Assembly (NCBI GenBank): GCA_022818135.1
Contig: JAFMSR010000015.1
Location: forward strand, 3,335,859-3,399,858
From: Saxidomus purpurata
Taxonomy: Eukaryota > Mollusca > Bivalvia > Venerida > Veneridae
Direction of reading: 5' to 3'
DNA length: 64,000 nucleotides
Shown: in pieces, positions 26,118 to 35,451 of the stretch
How the letters are laid out: each line of letters opens with the position of its first letter
Position numbering within the stretch: position 1 is the stretch's first letter
The notes under the pieces: generated by a model
What the model was told of the DNA's origin: nothing
Seen by the model: the letters and a program-made list of their open reading frames with translations, nothing else
Database searches by the model: none
Translations under genes and position numbers: made by a program

Positions 26118-29100
26118 CTCCATATTATTACGCATACGAACGACAAACGAGAGTTATTCTACCATAAACCAAACTTGTGTACTTATTATTTCGATTCTAG
26201 CACGACTTATTTGAAACAACATTTGAAGAAAATGAGAGAACTATTTTCATCGAACGTAATTTATACTTGCGTGCTATGCACCTAGATTTTGCCGTTGAAG
26301 TTTCCTCCCGCGAACACTTCAATGTGACTTTTATTCATAAAAAATGTATAGTACGATGTGTTTCAGATTTTTCATCAACGTAAACTAGGCTCATAAGAAG
26401 AAAAAAAACTTTAATAATTTTCGAGTAAATGTAACAGGAATTTCATTTATAGAAATGGTTCGAATTTTCAGGGTACGCAATAACGGTTCAAGTTACGAAA
26501 AATATTAGAAACGGATATAGATAAAAGACGTCACAGTTTCTCTTGATTAATGACGTCACTGTGTAAAATAGTAAATAAAGTCAGTGTAAATGATATCGTA
26601 ACATTAAACAAGTTGACTGGACGTGTGTCATTCATCGGATCCACCCGCTTTGCCCCAAGTCATCCACAGTATGCCATGTAAGATCCCCTATACGTCGGGT
26701 AAATTGAACAGCCGAAACACGATGCACGTACAGCGTCGTTCAAGGTCGGTTTATTGCAGAATAACCAAAATAGATTTTGTTCCACATGTATGTAAGTTAT
26801 TCGCTGGTCGTGTTAGAATGTATTGTTTGTTACCCTGCGTTTCATTTTCCTTCCAGTATATTTTTATGTTCAGACATTACCATATAAATTTACATTTCTA
26901 TCTACTACAATTGTCTTCCTTATCATGAAATAGTTACAGGGGAGCCTCGTTTTGGTCCATTCACATAGTATCACATTTTTACATCCGGAAGGCGGCACTA
27001 CTTTAAAGATATCGCACGTTTTTTTAACACGATAATATCGATGTAAAAGCTTTAACTGAAATCTTACATACAATTGCTTTCAAAGTGACCATCAAACTTA
27101 CAACATCAAAGATATTAACTCCTTAAAAGCGAATATTACGAAAGCTACAACACATGTTTGAATCGCTACAAGAGTTTTATTCATATTAAATAATAATATT
27201 TAAAAGCATTAAGATCCTGTTGACTATCCTTGTCAAAGAACTGAAAATTGAAAAACCACTCAATTCGTTTGGTATATTTTGTTTTGTATCTGTCATTAGG
27301 AGAAGTAACTCAATATCATTGACTTCTCAAGCATTTTCAAAATATTCCTAAGGCTTGTGTTAAAGCAATTTTCTTGACCAAGTTGTAATATATCATCGAA
27401 CGCAACCAGGTCAATCTGCGTAAAAAACTATATTATTAATTAGATACATGATTACGTAATGTTAACTCAGACAAAAGCCCCGTTGATTTTGAAAATTTAT
27501 GGAAATATCCTTCTTTGAAACTGAAAGAATACCTCTACTGGGTATTTTAAAAGATATTTAACAGTATGCGCTTGATAACATAATAATTATCTAAATTTCA
27601 GAGCAAAACAGAACATACAAATTAAAGGTCAAGCAGGAGATCATTTTCAAGACTGTTTTGGGAAACTCGTTAATCCTCAAAATACAAGGGTGCACACAAG
27701 TAATAGCGTACTGTTGCACAATGACAAAATATGGGTATTTACATTTATAATTACTATAAATGTATGCAGTCATATTTTGAATTTCTGACAATGTGCCGAA
27801 ATGATGTGAAAAGGAAAACGTTTCAAAAATAGCATGACGTCAATCATACTTTACTGATAACAATATGTTGTTTTTAACATGTGTCGTACTGATAATGACA
27901 AAATGCATAAATTTATCTAAATTAATAGATGTTATTAAACATGCGGATTTCGAACAGTTGATTACCATTGAAGACATATCAATCCTTTTTATTGAGATCC
28001 GTATTTTAAATAATGCCTTTCTAAAGAAAGAAAAGGTTTACACAACGGCAAATATTTTCAATTAAATGATAAATATAACGATTGCAAGTAGAAGACATGT
28101 ATAGTTGATGCTATCTTTTTTCAGGACAAGAAAGTCCCACTCCAGTTGGACATCTATCATAATAATGATAATTCAACGATAATTGGATTTTTAAATATCA
28201 GTTTAGAGTCTATAGATACAGTGAGTTCGAGTTACTCAACAGCACATCCGAGGATAGTCAGCACAACTATACATGCTGTTAATGTAAGGTAGGTATACAC
28301 TGTTTTCGAACGTTCGTTACAGTTCACGTTCGTTACTGTTTCTTACTTAATTAAAAGCGACGGGTCTTTACTTGTGCTAATTTTTGGAAAAGGTCGTTTT
28401 ACTATTTATACTTTACTGTTACTATATCAAAATGTGACCACTATACTCGGCATATTATATATTTGAGTGTAGCGTAGAGGTGGAAGTTATGGTTTGGTGT
28501 TCGGAGGGCTTCTATGGACCAAAATGTAACGAAACATGTCCGAGTAATGACAGTAGCTGTAACATTCCGAAATGCACAGGTAACATGTTTAGTCGTGTGA
28601 TGTTTACAATAACATTGATTATTTTCGTCTATAGTTTTTCCAAAACTGTTTCATATGACTATAAGCAATATATGTACCATATGACATATGTATAGATCTA
28701 CAATAAAAACGAAATAAATTTATACAGGTGTATAAATTTTCTTTGTTCGTATTGCCGTACGTCCGCCAAAATTTAAGTCACGCGCAGCCGAGAAACACAT
28801 TGAAAATAGTAACCAACTTGAATGTAAAATTGTGCACCGGCTGTAACTACTGCAATGGTTGAAAGGGTGAAAAGCTAACAACGTAATTTAACTTAAGATT
28901 TCCTGATCATACTTACATTTATAGTTTTGCATTATAAGGTGAAAGCCGAGATCTAAAGTACTGGCATTTTAAATATCTGTATAAAAGAGTGACGCTGCGT
29001 TCAATGCTCCATGTTCATGTTAGACTTATGTTAAGAATCTAGTATTGGTCCTTTTTTCTTCAGCCGAAGTAATTAACTCCACACTTACTGACAGATACTT

Positions 29101-32100
29101 TAATTGCGGTACAGGCAATTGTACCAAAGGCAAGTGTATTTGTCCACGTGGTCTAGCAGGTGCTACGTGTAATACCAGCAACTCCTATCACATACTCCTT
29201 TTCAACAAACACTACAACTTTAAGTCCAATGATGCAACACACCCGGAGCATTGTCAAGATAACTTTGAAGGTTTCAACTGTGATGAAATAGTTTATTGTT
29301 CTAATCATCTCTGTAAACACGGAAGCTGCTACAGTGATATTAATAGATATGTTTGTTCGTGTGATAATGGATACCGAGGATATAATTGTGATGTGGATAT
29401 CAATGAATGTTTGAACGTCACCTGTAACAACAACGGCACGTGTATTGACAGGGTAGCAAACTACACGTGCAACTGCATCAACGGATATACGGGAAATAAT
29501 TGTGAAACTGACATCAATGAATGTTCCAACGTCACGTGTAACAACGGCATATGCATTGATCAAGTAGCAAACTACACATGCAACTGTCTTAAGGGATACA
29601 CAGGAGGCCATTGCGAAACTGACATCAATGAATGTTTGAACGTCAGATGTAACAACGGCATATGCATTGATCAGGTAGCAAATTACACATGCAACTGTCT
29701 TAACGGATACACAGGAGGCCATTGCGAAACTGACATCAATGAATGTTTGAACGTCAGGTGTAACAACGGCATTTGCATTGATCAGGTAGCAAATTACACA
29801 TGCAACTGTCTTCAGGGATACACAGGAGGCCATTGCGAAACTGACATCAATGAATGTTTGAACGTCAGGTGTAACAACGGCACATGCATTGATCAGGTAG
29901 CAAATTACACATGCAACTGTCTTCAGGGATACACAGGAGAACATTGCGAAACTGACATCAATGAATGTTTGAACGTCAGGTGTAACAACGGCACATGCAT
30001 TGATCAGGTAGCAAATTACACATGCAACTGTCTTAACGGATACATAGGAGAACATTGCCAAACTGACATCAATGAATGTTCAAACGTCACGTGTAACAAC
30101 GGCACATGCATTGATCAGGTAGCAAATTACACGTGCAACTGTCTTAAGGGATACACAGGAGACCATTGCGAAACTGACATCAATGAATGCTCGAACGTCA
30201 CGTGTAACAACGGCACCTGCATTGATCAGGTAGCAAATTACACATGCAGCTGCATCAACGGATATGAGGGAAAGAATTGTGAAACTGATATCGACGATTG
30301 TGTGAACGTCACCTGTAACAACCACGGCACGTGCATTGATCAGGTAGCAGACTACACATGCAGATGCATCAACGGATATGAGGGAAAGAATTGTGAAAAT
30401 AATATCGATGACTGTTGGAACGTTACGTGTGACAACCATGGCACGTGCATTGATCAGACAGAAAATTACATATGCAATTGTTTGACTGGATATACCGGAA
30501 GTAATTGTGAAATCAATGTTGATAAGTGTGCAAACCGGACATGTGGAAGTCGCGGTACGTATCTTATTTCGGCTTTTGTGTTACTGTTATACAGAACAGT
30601 CATTGTTTATAATAATAATACCGTTTATCTAATCAACAGAAACTATTTGTTTTGAAATATATAAGTATTTGGGGAGAGCTTAGCTCTCTGATGTCATAGT
30701 CCCACTTATTGGAAAAATAAGTGAAATGATTATATTCATTTAATTAAGTTACATTCATATTGTATAGTCAATATGGAAACTACAACTTTCCTTTTTGAAA
30801 GAATTATTGTTATTGCTTAAATCATAATTCACATATCGTTTTTGAAAGTCTTCTTGGGGTAAGCTGTCAGTTAAGAAACGTTTGCCAGAGTCTACTGCAT
30901 AAAACAGAAATGAAACGATATTTTGCATTTTCAATGCAACTGTTGAATAGTTCTGTATAGCTTTTTTCATGTTGCTTTGGGTAGAGAAGACGTAATTTTA
31001 TATAACATATAATAAAAGATAATATATAATATATAATATATAAACTAATATATAGCACAATGTCATTTTCACAAAGGGTTTTCAGTTTTCTACTACCTCT
31101 TGAGCTTATATACATATACTCGTAATTCAAGTCGGCATTTGTTCTAAATGGAAATTGTTTAATACTGTAATGTGTTGAAAAATATTTTGAGTTTTTATAC
31201 CTAAGGCCTTTAGCCAGAGGACGGCAGTTATTCTAGATGTTCAATTATGTATCGTGCTAAAATATAATATAATTTATTACATTGATCCTATACGTATACT
31301 TTAGGTCTGCAACTAGAGGATGGAATTTATTCTAGATGCACAAGTTCCGGCTGGAATATTACTGTAAACATGACGGTATTAAAACAACTGTATCCAACCA
31401 TAACGAGGCAAAATATACATTTCGGAGACAGTTCCTGTCTTGGTAGGGAGGTTGGCAGTCTGTTGATATTTCAACAAGGATTTGGAGAGTGCCTGACAAA
31501 TAAACGGGTTTGTAGCCTGTTTTTATTTTGTTTGTTAATGTAGCCGGTTTTAATAGTAATTGAGTTTTAAATAATGTCATACAAACAAAGATTCGCTAAA
31601 TTATAGAAACCAACAGAGTGAATACTCTAAGTCTGAAAAACGAACAGCCTGCAAGACAGCATTGTAGATCATGTCTCAGAAAAGGCTTATTTTACATATT
31701 TTACAGTTTTAATTTCTTCATTATATTCGGTTGTTGAGTGTTGCTGTGATGAAGTAGAAATAAATAAGAGCGGATTTCACAAAAACAGAAACGTTATGAA
31801 ATCAAAACACACAATGATTTAACAGTTACGTAAACATTAACATGTAAGTTTTGATTAAATATTTAAAAAAAATGTTAGATGCCATTTATATTTGGTTGAT
31901 TCTTGAAATAAGATAAAGTGGTTTTATATTCAATTTCTTACAGATCTCAGGGAATACTTTGCTATATGTGAACGATCTGTTTTATGCAATTTACGACCCT
32001 TTGAAGCCATTTATAATACGACAATACAAATGGACATATACGGTTGAATGTGACGTAAATCGTAACGAGGCAACGTCATCGCACGTGCATCATGACGTTG

Positions 32101-33030
32101 ATACACATCATACGGCAATTACGGGTCATTATAACATAAACATGACGTTTTTCAAAGATGTTAATTTTATGAATCAGTTGCCTGGTAACCCATTGCACGC
32201 TAATGTAGGGGATGATATATATGTGAAGGTTTTCACCACAGCAACCGACTGGACAATTAAGATGAGATTGCACACGTGCTACACGAAACCTTCAGATGTC
32301 GCAGACACGAAAACAATATACTACCTCATCAAAGATGGGTAAGTACATCGAGCAAGTCTCTATCCAGAGTTGTCGTTCCTTTCCAATCCACACACACTCA
32401 CACAGTCAACGTCCTTTGCAAACATTTGGCTGGCTTAGCGAGCGAATATTAATCTGTGTTTTCAAAATAAATATTAAATTTCATAATGAAATGGGGGTAC
32501 TGTATAAGAAAATATGTTTAAGTTTGTTACACGAGTTCTTTTACTAATACGGCTTTTTTTGCGGAGACATACCAGATTTCAAAGTAAGAGATGTACATAC
32601 GGTACCATTCTTAAGACGCTGACAGAGATAAAGACCACCGTGACGTCACGCAATACGTGGTGTATGATATCAAGTCGTGTTTAAAATGTCCATACAGAAG
32701 AAAGAATTTCAATTGTTATAGCTTTTCCGCTTTTCAACACAACACGGGAACAATGTTTATATTCAGTACATGTATAATGTATACATATTTGTACCATAAA
32801 CAAAACACGTCTATCAATTTAATTGCAGATGTGAAGTTGACAGCAATACACATATCATCTCCCAGTCTACCCACGAGACCAGGTTCATGTTTCAGGACTT
32901 CGTCTTTTCCAGCAACAGGGAGGGCCTGAACATCTACTGTAATGCTACATTCTGTGAAACAAAAGATTTCTCGACAGGATGCGCACAGTCATGCTCCTCC
33001 CCTGGAACACATGCCTTGATTGGAAAGTAG
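13661..33030 (+). CDS. Spliced gene: tandem DSL-ligand-like modules, EGF repeats and ZP domain
   Basis: I assembled 13 exons by hand: 13661-13760, 14594-14757, 21457-21608, 22103-22253, 23467-23659, 23884-24023, 27602-27734, 28125-28288, 28473-28579, 29064-30554, 31305-31507, 31944-32338, 32829-33030. Every junction has AG/GT borders and matching phase, giving about 1,197 residues ending at TAG 33028-33030. The 5' end is not resolved. The product should be extracellular. Order: MNNL-like part, DSL-like Cys pattern, linker, second MNNL-like part, second DSL-like part, about 11 EGF repeats, ZP-N and ZP-C. MNNL and DSL domains are known from Notch ligands; ZP domains polymerise into extracellular filaments. 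No membrane segment follows the ZP domain in this model, so the product may be secreted, or a final exon is missing. Exon positions and phases are seen; domain names are by pattern; Notch binding is only inference. Confidence 0.8.
13981..14290 (+). repeat. tRNA-derived SINE in an intron
   Basis: A-box-like GTGGACGAGTGG and B-box-like TGTTCGAATCTC are spaced as in tRNA genes. They are followed by a non-tRNA body and a tail with repeated ACTTGGT and ATACATACATAC. It lies in sense orientation in the intron 13761-14593. It differs from the family at 11572 and 34185. Confidence 0.65.
14594..14757 (+). CDS. Exon: MNNL-like C-terminal segment, module 1
   Basis: Acceptor ACAATTTAAG, donor CAAG|GTATGT, phase 0 to 2, 164 nt. 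The exon at 28125-28288 of module 2 has the same phases and the same length, supporting module duplication. It encodes about 54 residues rich in beta-type alternation (starting NENVVIHVTEI). Confidence 0.8.
15539..16813 (+). CDS. LINE ORF1 protein (coiled coil, RRM-like, SR-rich tail)
   Basis: 424-residue ORF from ATG 15539 to TAG 16811-16813. Residues about 95-155 look like a coiled coil; about 160-235 match the RNA-binding middle region of L1-type ORF1 proteins (motif NNLIFGGF, then ERAHRLGR); about 240-300 match the C-terminal domain (PQEIVKARKGLW). The last 100 residues are rich in Arg and Ser. ORF1p of L1-type elements binds element RNA. The TAG is in the same frame as the following endonuclease-RT ORF. 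Confidence 0.85.
   Translation: MDLESAQKDCELSVAQNSGRKTPGNVVPVSNMFSLLSDNVDNDQDGGEGTDTVFRPDDTDSNWTEIVNSRKNKRYRISSGGKSGDLNLSEYQNLSMDDKLSLLYSEMQSNKQTMTSIEHKIDQCVSLHSKVEKIDICMSEHERRLLLLEYKSLDIEARTRRNNLIFGGFTETRNENCFERVQTFLQDHLEFTSDVKMERAHRLGRFKQGSTRPIIVAFKDHQDTVSVVTRAFMLKGSVYNINRDYPQEIVKARKGLWGKYKNMRAEFPDDKVSLVYPAKIVMNGRVIINAFPKWDYIMQRDRITHTSTVLFDINKMGHPAKRESRAPDSRQLGSVNKHPHAAMSRSSSRSDMSIQPTSPVRSNRRSRSKTPREQRGGRRRAPSRLRSRGRYVENSSQSIVRPWSTAISDDPPTCDEKSQNVSAT
16814..20262 (+). CDS. LINE ORF2: AP endonuclease and reverse transcriptase, frameshifted C-terminus
   Basis: The frame is open directly after the ORF1 stop, and the endonuclease domain begins within about 20 codons (LKLGTLNVSGL) with no ATG before it. 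Endonuclease motifs: GDFN (17279-17290), then DYV and SDGHN near 17565-17650. RT motifs: YRPITIL, FIDFSQAFDKVW, RQGENLSPALF and YADD (19103-19114). The uninterrupted frame ends at 20194, but from about 19925 the family-typical C-terminus (Cys-x2-Cys then EQHYLLEC) continues in another frame to TAG 20260-20262. A one-base indel at about 19905-19925 is the simplest reading. ORF2 supplies nicking and target-primed reverse transcription. Confidence 0.85.
20263..21062. other. Intron DNA, possible LINE 3' region
   Basis: No ORF or domain recognised. Part of it may be LINE 3' untranslated sequence. Confidence 0.4.
21063..21140 (+). repeat. Non-LTR-type 3' end with (TTG)n tail
   Basis: Sequence ending GGTGTAATAAAGAATTG followed by five to six TTG units. 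Short microsatellite tails after an AATAAA-like word are typical of several LINE and SINE 3' ends. It may be the true end of the LINE upstream or a separate truncated copy. Confidence 0.5.
21457..21608 (+). CDS. Exon: DSL-like domain, module 1
   Basis: Acceptor ATATTTCAG, donor GAAG|GTTTGT, phase 2 to 1. It carries CESDWYYPNKGC, then PADDLQEVHY, then a further Cys near the end. This follows the DSL plan of Delta/Jagged proteins (Cys, YY, Cys, then P-x-DD, then HY). The phase equals that of the second DSL-like exon at 28473. Confidence 0.75.
22103..22253 (+). CDS. Exon: linker, start of module 2
   Basis: Acceptor TTTCATTTCAG, donor ATAA|GTAAGC, phase 1 to 2. It encodes about 50 residues (starting TSKINFMTQRPYKYTK) with one Cys and one N-glycosylation sequon (NIT). 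No family recognised on its own. Confidence 0.7.
23467..23659 (+). CDS. Exon: ectodomain segment, module 2
   Basis: Acceptor TAATTGCAG, donor AGG|GTATAA, phase 2 to 0. It encodes 64 residues with two sequons (NIT, NAS) and one Cys. A weakly similar exon may exist at 9808-9976. Confidence 0.75.
23884..24023 (+). CDS. Exon: MNNL-like N-terminal segment, module 2
   Basis: Acceptor TTATTACAG, donor AATGG|GTAAGC, phase 0 to 2. The peptide (GQFQILFRLKQYWNP, then paired Cys and QFRFTY) resembles the start of MNNL domains of Notch ligands, where an aromatic-rich strand is followed by N-P and a Cys pair. Confidence 0.75.
24299..24620. repeat. Old interspersed repeat in an intron
   Basis: Text-like blocks such as GTGAACATTTCCTTGATAAC, CACAATTTTCATGTGACTTT and GTCAAGGTCATAG resemble degenerate dispersed repeats common in mollusc genomes. 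It carries no ORF. Family assignment would need a repeat library. Confidence 0.35.
24893..25640. mobile_element. Long-palindrome element, copy A
   Basis: A near-perfect inverted repeat (arms about 24913-24961 and 24975-25022, 13-nt loop) is followed by CTTTTTCTTGCATAC at about 25042. The element closes at about 25576-25640 with a block containing TTTTCCAGCACTGG and the end GTATGCAAGAA, which is the inverse of TTCTTGCATAC. Copy C at 41396-41801 shares both ends. It encodes no protein and is probably non-autonomous. Confidence 0.65.
25800..26695 (-). mobile_element. Long-palindrome element, copy B (degenerate, inverted to copy D)
   Basis: Blocks at about 26462-26510 (GCAATAACGGTTC), 26528-26570 (paired TGACGTCA words) and 26660-26695 (CAGTATGCCATGTAAGATCC) match copy D at 47577-48640 in inverse orientation. 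Only one arm of the terminal palindrome remains. A homopolymer cluster (C, A, T, A runs) lies at 26047-26117. Confidence 0.45.
26047..26117. repeat. Homopolymer cluster C/A/T/A
   Basis: Runs of about 10 C, 23 A, 17 T and 14 A follow one another. Such tracts are prone to length error in assemblies. Confidence 0.9.
27602..27734 (+). CDS. Exon: MNNL-like middle segment, module 2
   Basis: Acceptor TAAATTTCAG, donor TGG|GTATTT, phase 2 to 0. It is required to join 24023 (phase 2) to 28125 (phase 0) and is open only in that frame. The peptide contains DCFGKLVNPQNTRV and HNDKIW, similar in layout to the C-x-F-G and N-x-F region of MNNL domains. Confidence 0.7.
28125..28288 (+). CDS. Exon: MNNL-like C-terminal segment, module 2
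   Basis: Acceptor TCTTTTTTCAG, phase 0 to 2, 164 nt, the same length and phases as 14594-14757. The end is placed at AATGTAAG|GTAGGT because it joins in phase to 28473. A stronger-looking donor at 28284 (AAT|GTAAGG) would need an acceptor at 28468 and would change a few residues. Confidence 0.75.
28473..28579 (+). CDS. Exon: DSL-like domain, module 2 (short)
   Basis: Phase 2 to 1, donor ACAG|GTAACA. It encodes VWCSEGFYGPKCNETC and two further Cys, the start of a DSL or EGF-like fold (Cys, FYG, Cys, Cys). It is shorter than a usual DSL domain of about 45 residues and continues into the EGF exon. Confidence 0.75.
29064..30554 (+). CDS. Exon: about 11 EGF repeats, calcium-binding type
   Basis: Acceptor TTTTTCTTCAG, donor CGCG|GTACGT, phase 1 to 1, 1491 nt in one exon. 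After a degenerate Cys-rich start come one EGF (near 29300) and ten calcium-binding EGF repeats (DINEC consensus) from about 29400 to 30520, then the start of another. Most units are 37 residues, i.e. 111 bp, and units between about 29510 and 30290 are nearly identical in DNA. Each unit has the Asx-hydroxylation consensus (CIDQVANYTC) and N-glycosylation sequons (NYT, often NVT). Such arrays form stiff, calcium-dependent rods. Confidence 0.9.
30660..31304. other. Intron
   Basis: AT-rich intron sequence including a TATAATATATAATATA tract at about 31020-31050; no gene seen. Confidence 0.6.
31305..31507 (+). CDS. Exon: ZP-N domain, first part
   Basis: Acceptor ATACTTTAG, donor CGG|GTTTGT, phase 1 to 0. 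It encodes LEDGIYSRC, NITVNMTVLKQLYP, GDSSCLG and FGECLTNK, which are the first three conserved Cys of a ZP-N domain in their usual order. The preceding exon ends in phase 1, so the join is in frame. Confidence 0.85.
31944..32338 (+). CDS. Exon: end of ZP-N, linker and start of ZP-C
   Basis: Acceptor TTTCTTACAG, donor GATGG|GTAAGT, phase 0 to 2. It contains YKWTYTVECDV (fourth ZP-N Cys), a His-rich linker, VGDDIYVKV and LHTCYTKPSD, then TIYYLIKDG, the ZP-C motif that is completed by the next exon (G-C). Confidence 0.85.
32829..33030 (+). CDS. Last exon: ZP-C domain and stop
   Basis: Acceptor TTTAATTGCAG, phase 2 start. It encodes GCEVDSNT, FMFQDFVFSSN, IYCNATFC and a Cys-rich end (GCAQSCSS), typical of ZP-C, then stops at TAG 33028-33030. 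No hydrophobic anchor follows. Many ZP proteins have one and are cleaved before it, so either this form is directly secreted or a distal exon is not recognised. Confidence 0.85.
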
Positions 33031-33425
33031 TCAATGAATCTAGACATGCTTTGATTGCTTCATGCACTCACATTTGTTATTTGATCCCTAAGATTTAAAA
33101 AGAAAGACGTCAATGTGACTTTCATTCTAATTATACTTAATTTACATCAGATGAAATTATTTTGACAAAATTTGCAAATATATGTCTCAAATGCCTACAC
33201 ACAACTTAAGGTTAATTCATTGACACCTCATAAACTATACAAAATAAGCATGTGTCTGATATATATGAACGGCTGATAATTTTTGTGATTTATAGTGTTT
33301 ACTATTGTTTCATTAATACAGTTTGTTGCGGATATAGATCATTTGCGTATTATATACCAACGATTGGATTTACTATGGGAATCAAGTCAAGTCAAGTAAT
33401 ATTTATTTATAAAGTCGTGTTATTA
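33031..33425. other. Presumed 3' untranslated and intergenic DNA
   Basis: No coding potential; no clear polyadenylation hexamer chosen. Confidence 0.4.
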
Positions 33426-33429
33426 TTTA

Positions 33430-33465
33430 ATGTGTGTGTGTACATGATTGTGTGTGTGTGTGTGT

Positions 33466-33501
<36 letters not shown>

Positions 33502-33560
33502 GTTTGTGTGTTTTTTTGTGTTGTTTTTTTGTTTTTGTTTGGTTTTTTTTTTTTTTTTTT
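33430..33560. repeat. (TG)n and poly-T microsatellite
   Basis: Imperfect TG repeat followed by T-rich sequence ending in an uninterrupted run of about 20 T. Confidence 0.95.
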
Positions 33561-33564
33561 CGTT

Positions 33565-34184
33565 CTCTGCGCGGGTTTGAGAATAATACTGGACCAGGTA
33601 CAGAATAGGGAATAATTTTACATACAAGATACAGTTAAATTAGAGGTTATTGGCGTATTGCCAAGATGACATCTATGGCTATAACCCATGACCCCTGATA
33701 CAAGCCCTAAACATTTTCAAAACAATATTCACATATAGTATAATAAAGGACGATGGTAAAACAACCGCCATTCTGTTTTAACGCTTCCAATTTTGACGAT
33801 TTTTTGTCGATTTCAATAATATGCGTACAAAGTATACATATTTTCTTCACATTCCAACTCGGTTACAACATACGATACTTGTACAAGTCGGCACGGACAC
33901 ATTCGATCGCGCTCACTTCTCCACGGAATATGTGTTAACGTCACACCTATAAACGATGTATTGAATAAATGACCTCCCGGCATTATCAGACATCTTAAGG
34001 CATTCAAAATATTCATCGGTATTATACTCTCAACAGAGCTGGACAGGACATAAACTGATTTAAAAAGTCCTAGCTCACTTAACTTTTACCACAAATAGAC
34101 AAAAGCATTTGAATAGCCATTTTTGCAGTACTTTATTGTTTCCCTAGATTTAACACAATGATTGACTAAATGTAATTTCTTATG
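33565..34184. other. Non-coding stretch
   Basis: No gene or repeat recognised. Confidence 0.4.
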
Positions 34185-34445
34185 CCTCGATAGCTCAGTG
34201 GTTAGGGCGTTCGCCTCCGGGGGTTCGAATCCAAGCCCGAACCCGAGGTGTGTCCTTGGGCAACGACACTGATACCACACGTGCCTCAGTCTACCTGTAG
34301 CTGTAAATGGGTAGCAGTAACTGTAATGAAAAGCTCGCTGCCTTTCTCTCGCGAGCGTGATGACACCTTGAACGAGTGTTCGAGAGCGATTCAATAAGCT
34401 AAGGAGCTTTCTTCGTAATCGAACTTAAATAAATTCGTATAAACT
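34185..34445 (+). repeat. tRNA-derived SINE with conserved central domain
   Basis: A box ATAGCTCAGTGG and B box GGGTTCGAATCC lie too close together for a complete tRNA. They are followed by GTGTCCTTGGGCAACGACAC, a central domain shared with the SINE at 11572-11800, and a 3' part with AATAAATTCG. Confidence 0.8.
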
Positions 34446-35300
34446 AAACTAATTCTTGTATTTAAAACGTATGTTTAATTGATAGGTGCTCGAAACCAAG
34501 CATTATTTTTGACATTAAAAAAAATATACTTTCACTCCAGCTTCTTATTTCCGTCAGATTATTTTATTCATTTCCTTAAACAAAATGTAAAGAAATTGTG
34601 CTACAATTTGAATGATATTATTAATTGCAAAGTTCATGAACAATTGTTCTGTTTCTGCTAACACAAGTTTACTCATGAAATATTGTCACGACCTGAATGT
34701 TTTCCGAAAACTGAAGACTGCTATTTGTTGGAAAAATATTCATTTACACCGGAAGGGCAACCTCGTTTCAGTTTTAATCTTCTGTTTCATAGTAAAAATA
34801 AATTAAATTAAATTTTTATTTATCTTCCTGAAGTTATAAATGGTTTGGTCATTAATAAACTCAATGTTATGCCACGTGATTTTGGAAAATATTGTCTTTA
34901 GTTAATAGATGTAACGCCATTCCCCACTTGCATGTAAGGGATCAGTTCAAGGTCAACTGCCATTGAACGCAGCAAAGGAAATATTTGTAGGGCAACATCA
35001 TTCATTTCGTTGACAGTTTATGTGCAAAACTACCCTATAATGCAGATATGTGTTCTTTTCCGGCGAAAATAAATTGTTGCAAATGAGATACATAGCTTAA
35101 ACCTTACCACGCTTAATTTCTAAGATGGCCCAAAACCATCAGTTGTTCAAACCTAAAAAACAGTGCTACTGGTTATTGTAGCATAGCAAGACTGTTGAGT
35201 GTTTTTTTAAAAAAAACATACGTTATTGTTTGATACACCTGTATGTATGATTGCACTGTACATATACTGATAAATATGATTAAAACAAAGAAGACATGTT
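34446..35300. other. Non-coding stretch
   Basis: No gene recognised; it lies between the SINE and the 3' side of the GPCR gene. Confidence 0.4.
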
Positions 35301-35309
35301 TAAAAATTA

Positions 35310-35315
35310 TTTATT
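35310..35315 (-). terminator. Possible polyadenylation signal of the GPCR gene
   Basis: AATAAA on the minus strand about 137 bases past the GPCR stop codon. The position is plausible but the match is short. Confidence 0.35.
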
Positions 35316-35451
35316 ACATAAAAGTATACATGTTCTAATAAACAGGAGAGAAATCATGCAAATATATTAATCCGAATACATTACCCCAGCAACTTTACAA
35401 GAACATGTATCTGTAAATTTATATGGGTGAAAAATAACACTTTTTTACTAA

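Noticed and set aside
29153..30439. Long antisense ORFs opposite the EGF array (302 and 119 codons)
   Set aside because: They are repeats of the complement of the 111-bp EGF units; frame openness follows from the repeat, and the sense strand shows clear EGF domains and splice sites.
34185..34260. Possible tRNA gene
   Set aside because: A and B boxes are present but there is no complete anticodon arm, and the sequence continues into a SINE body.
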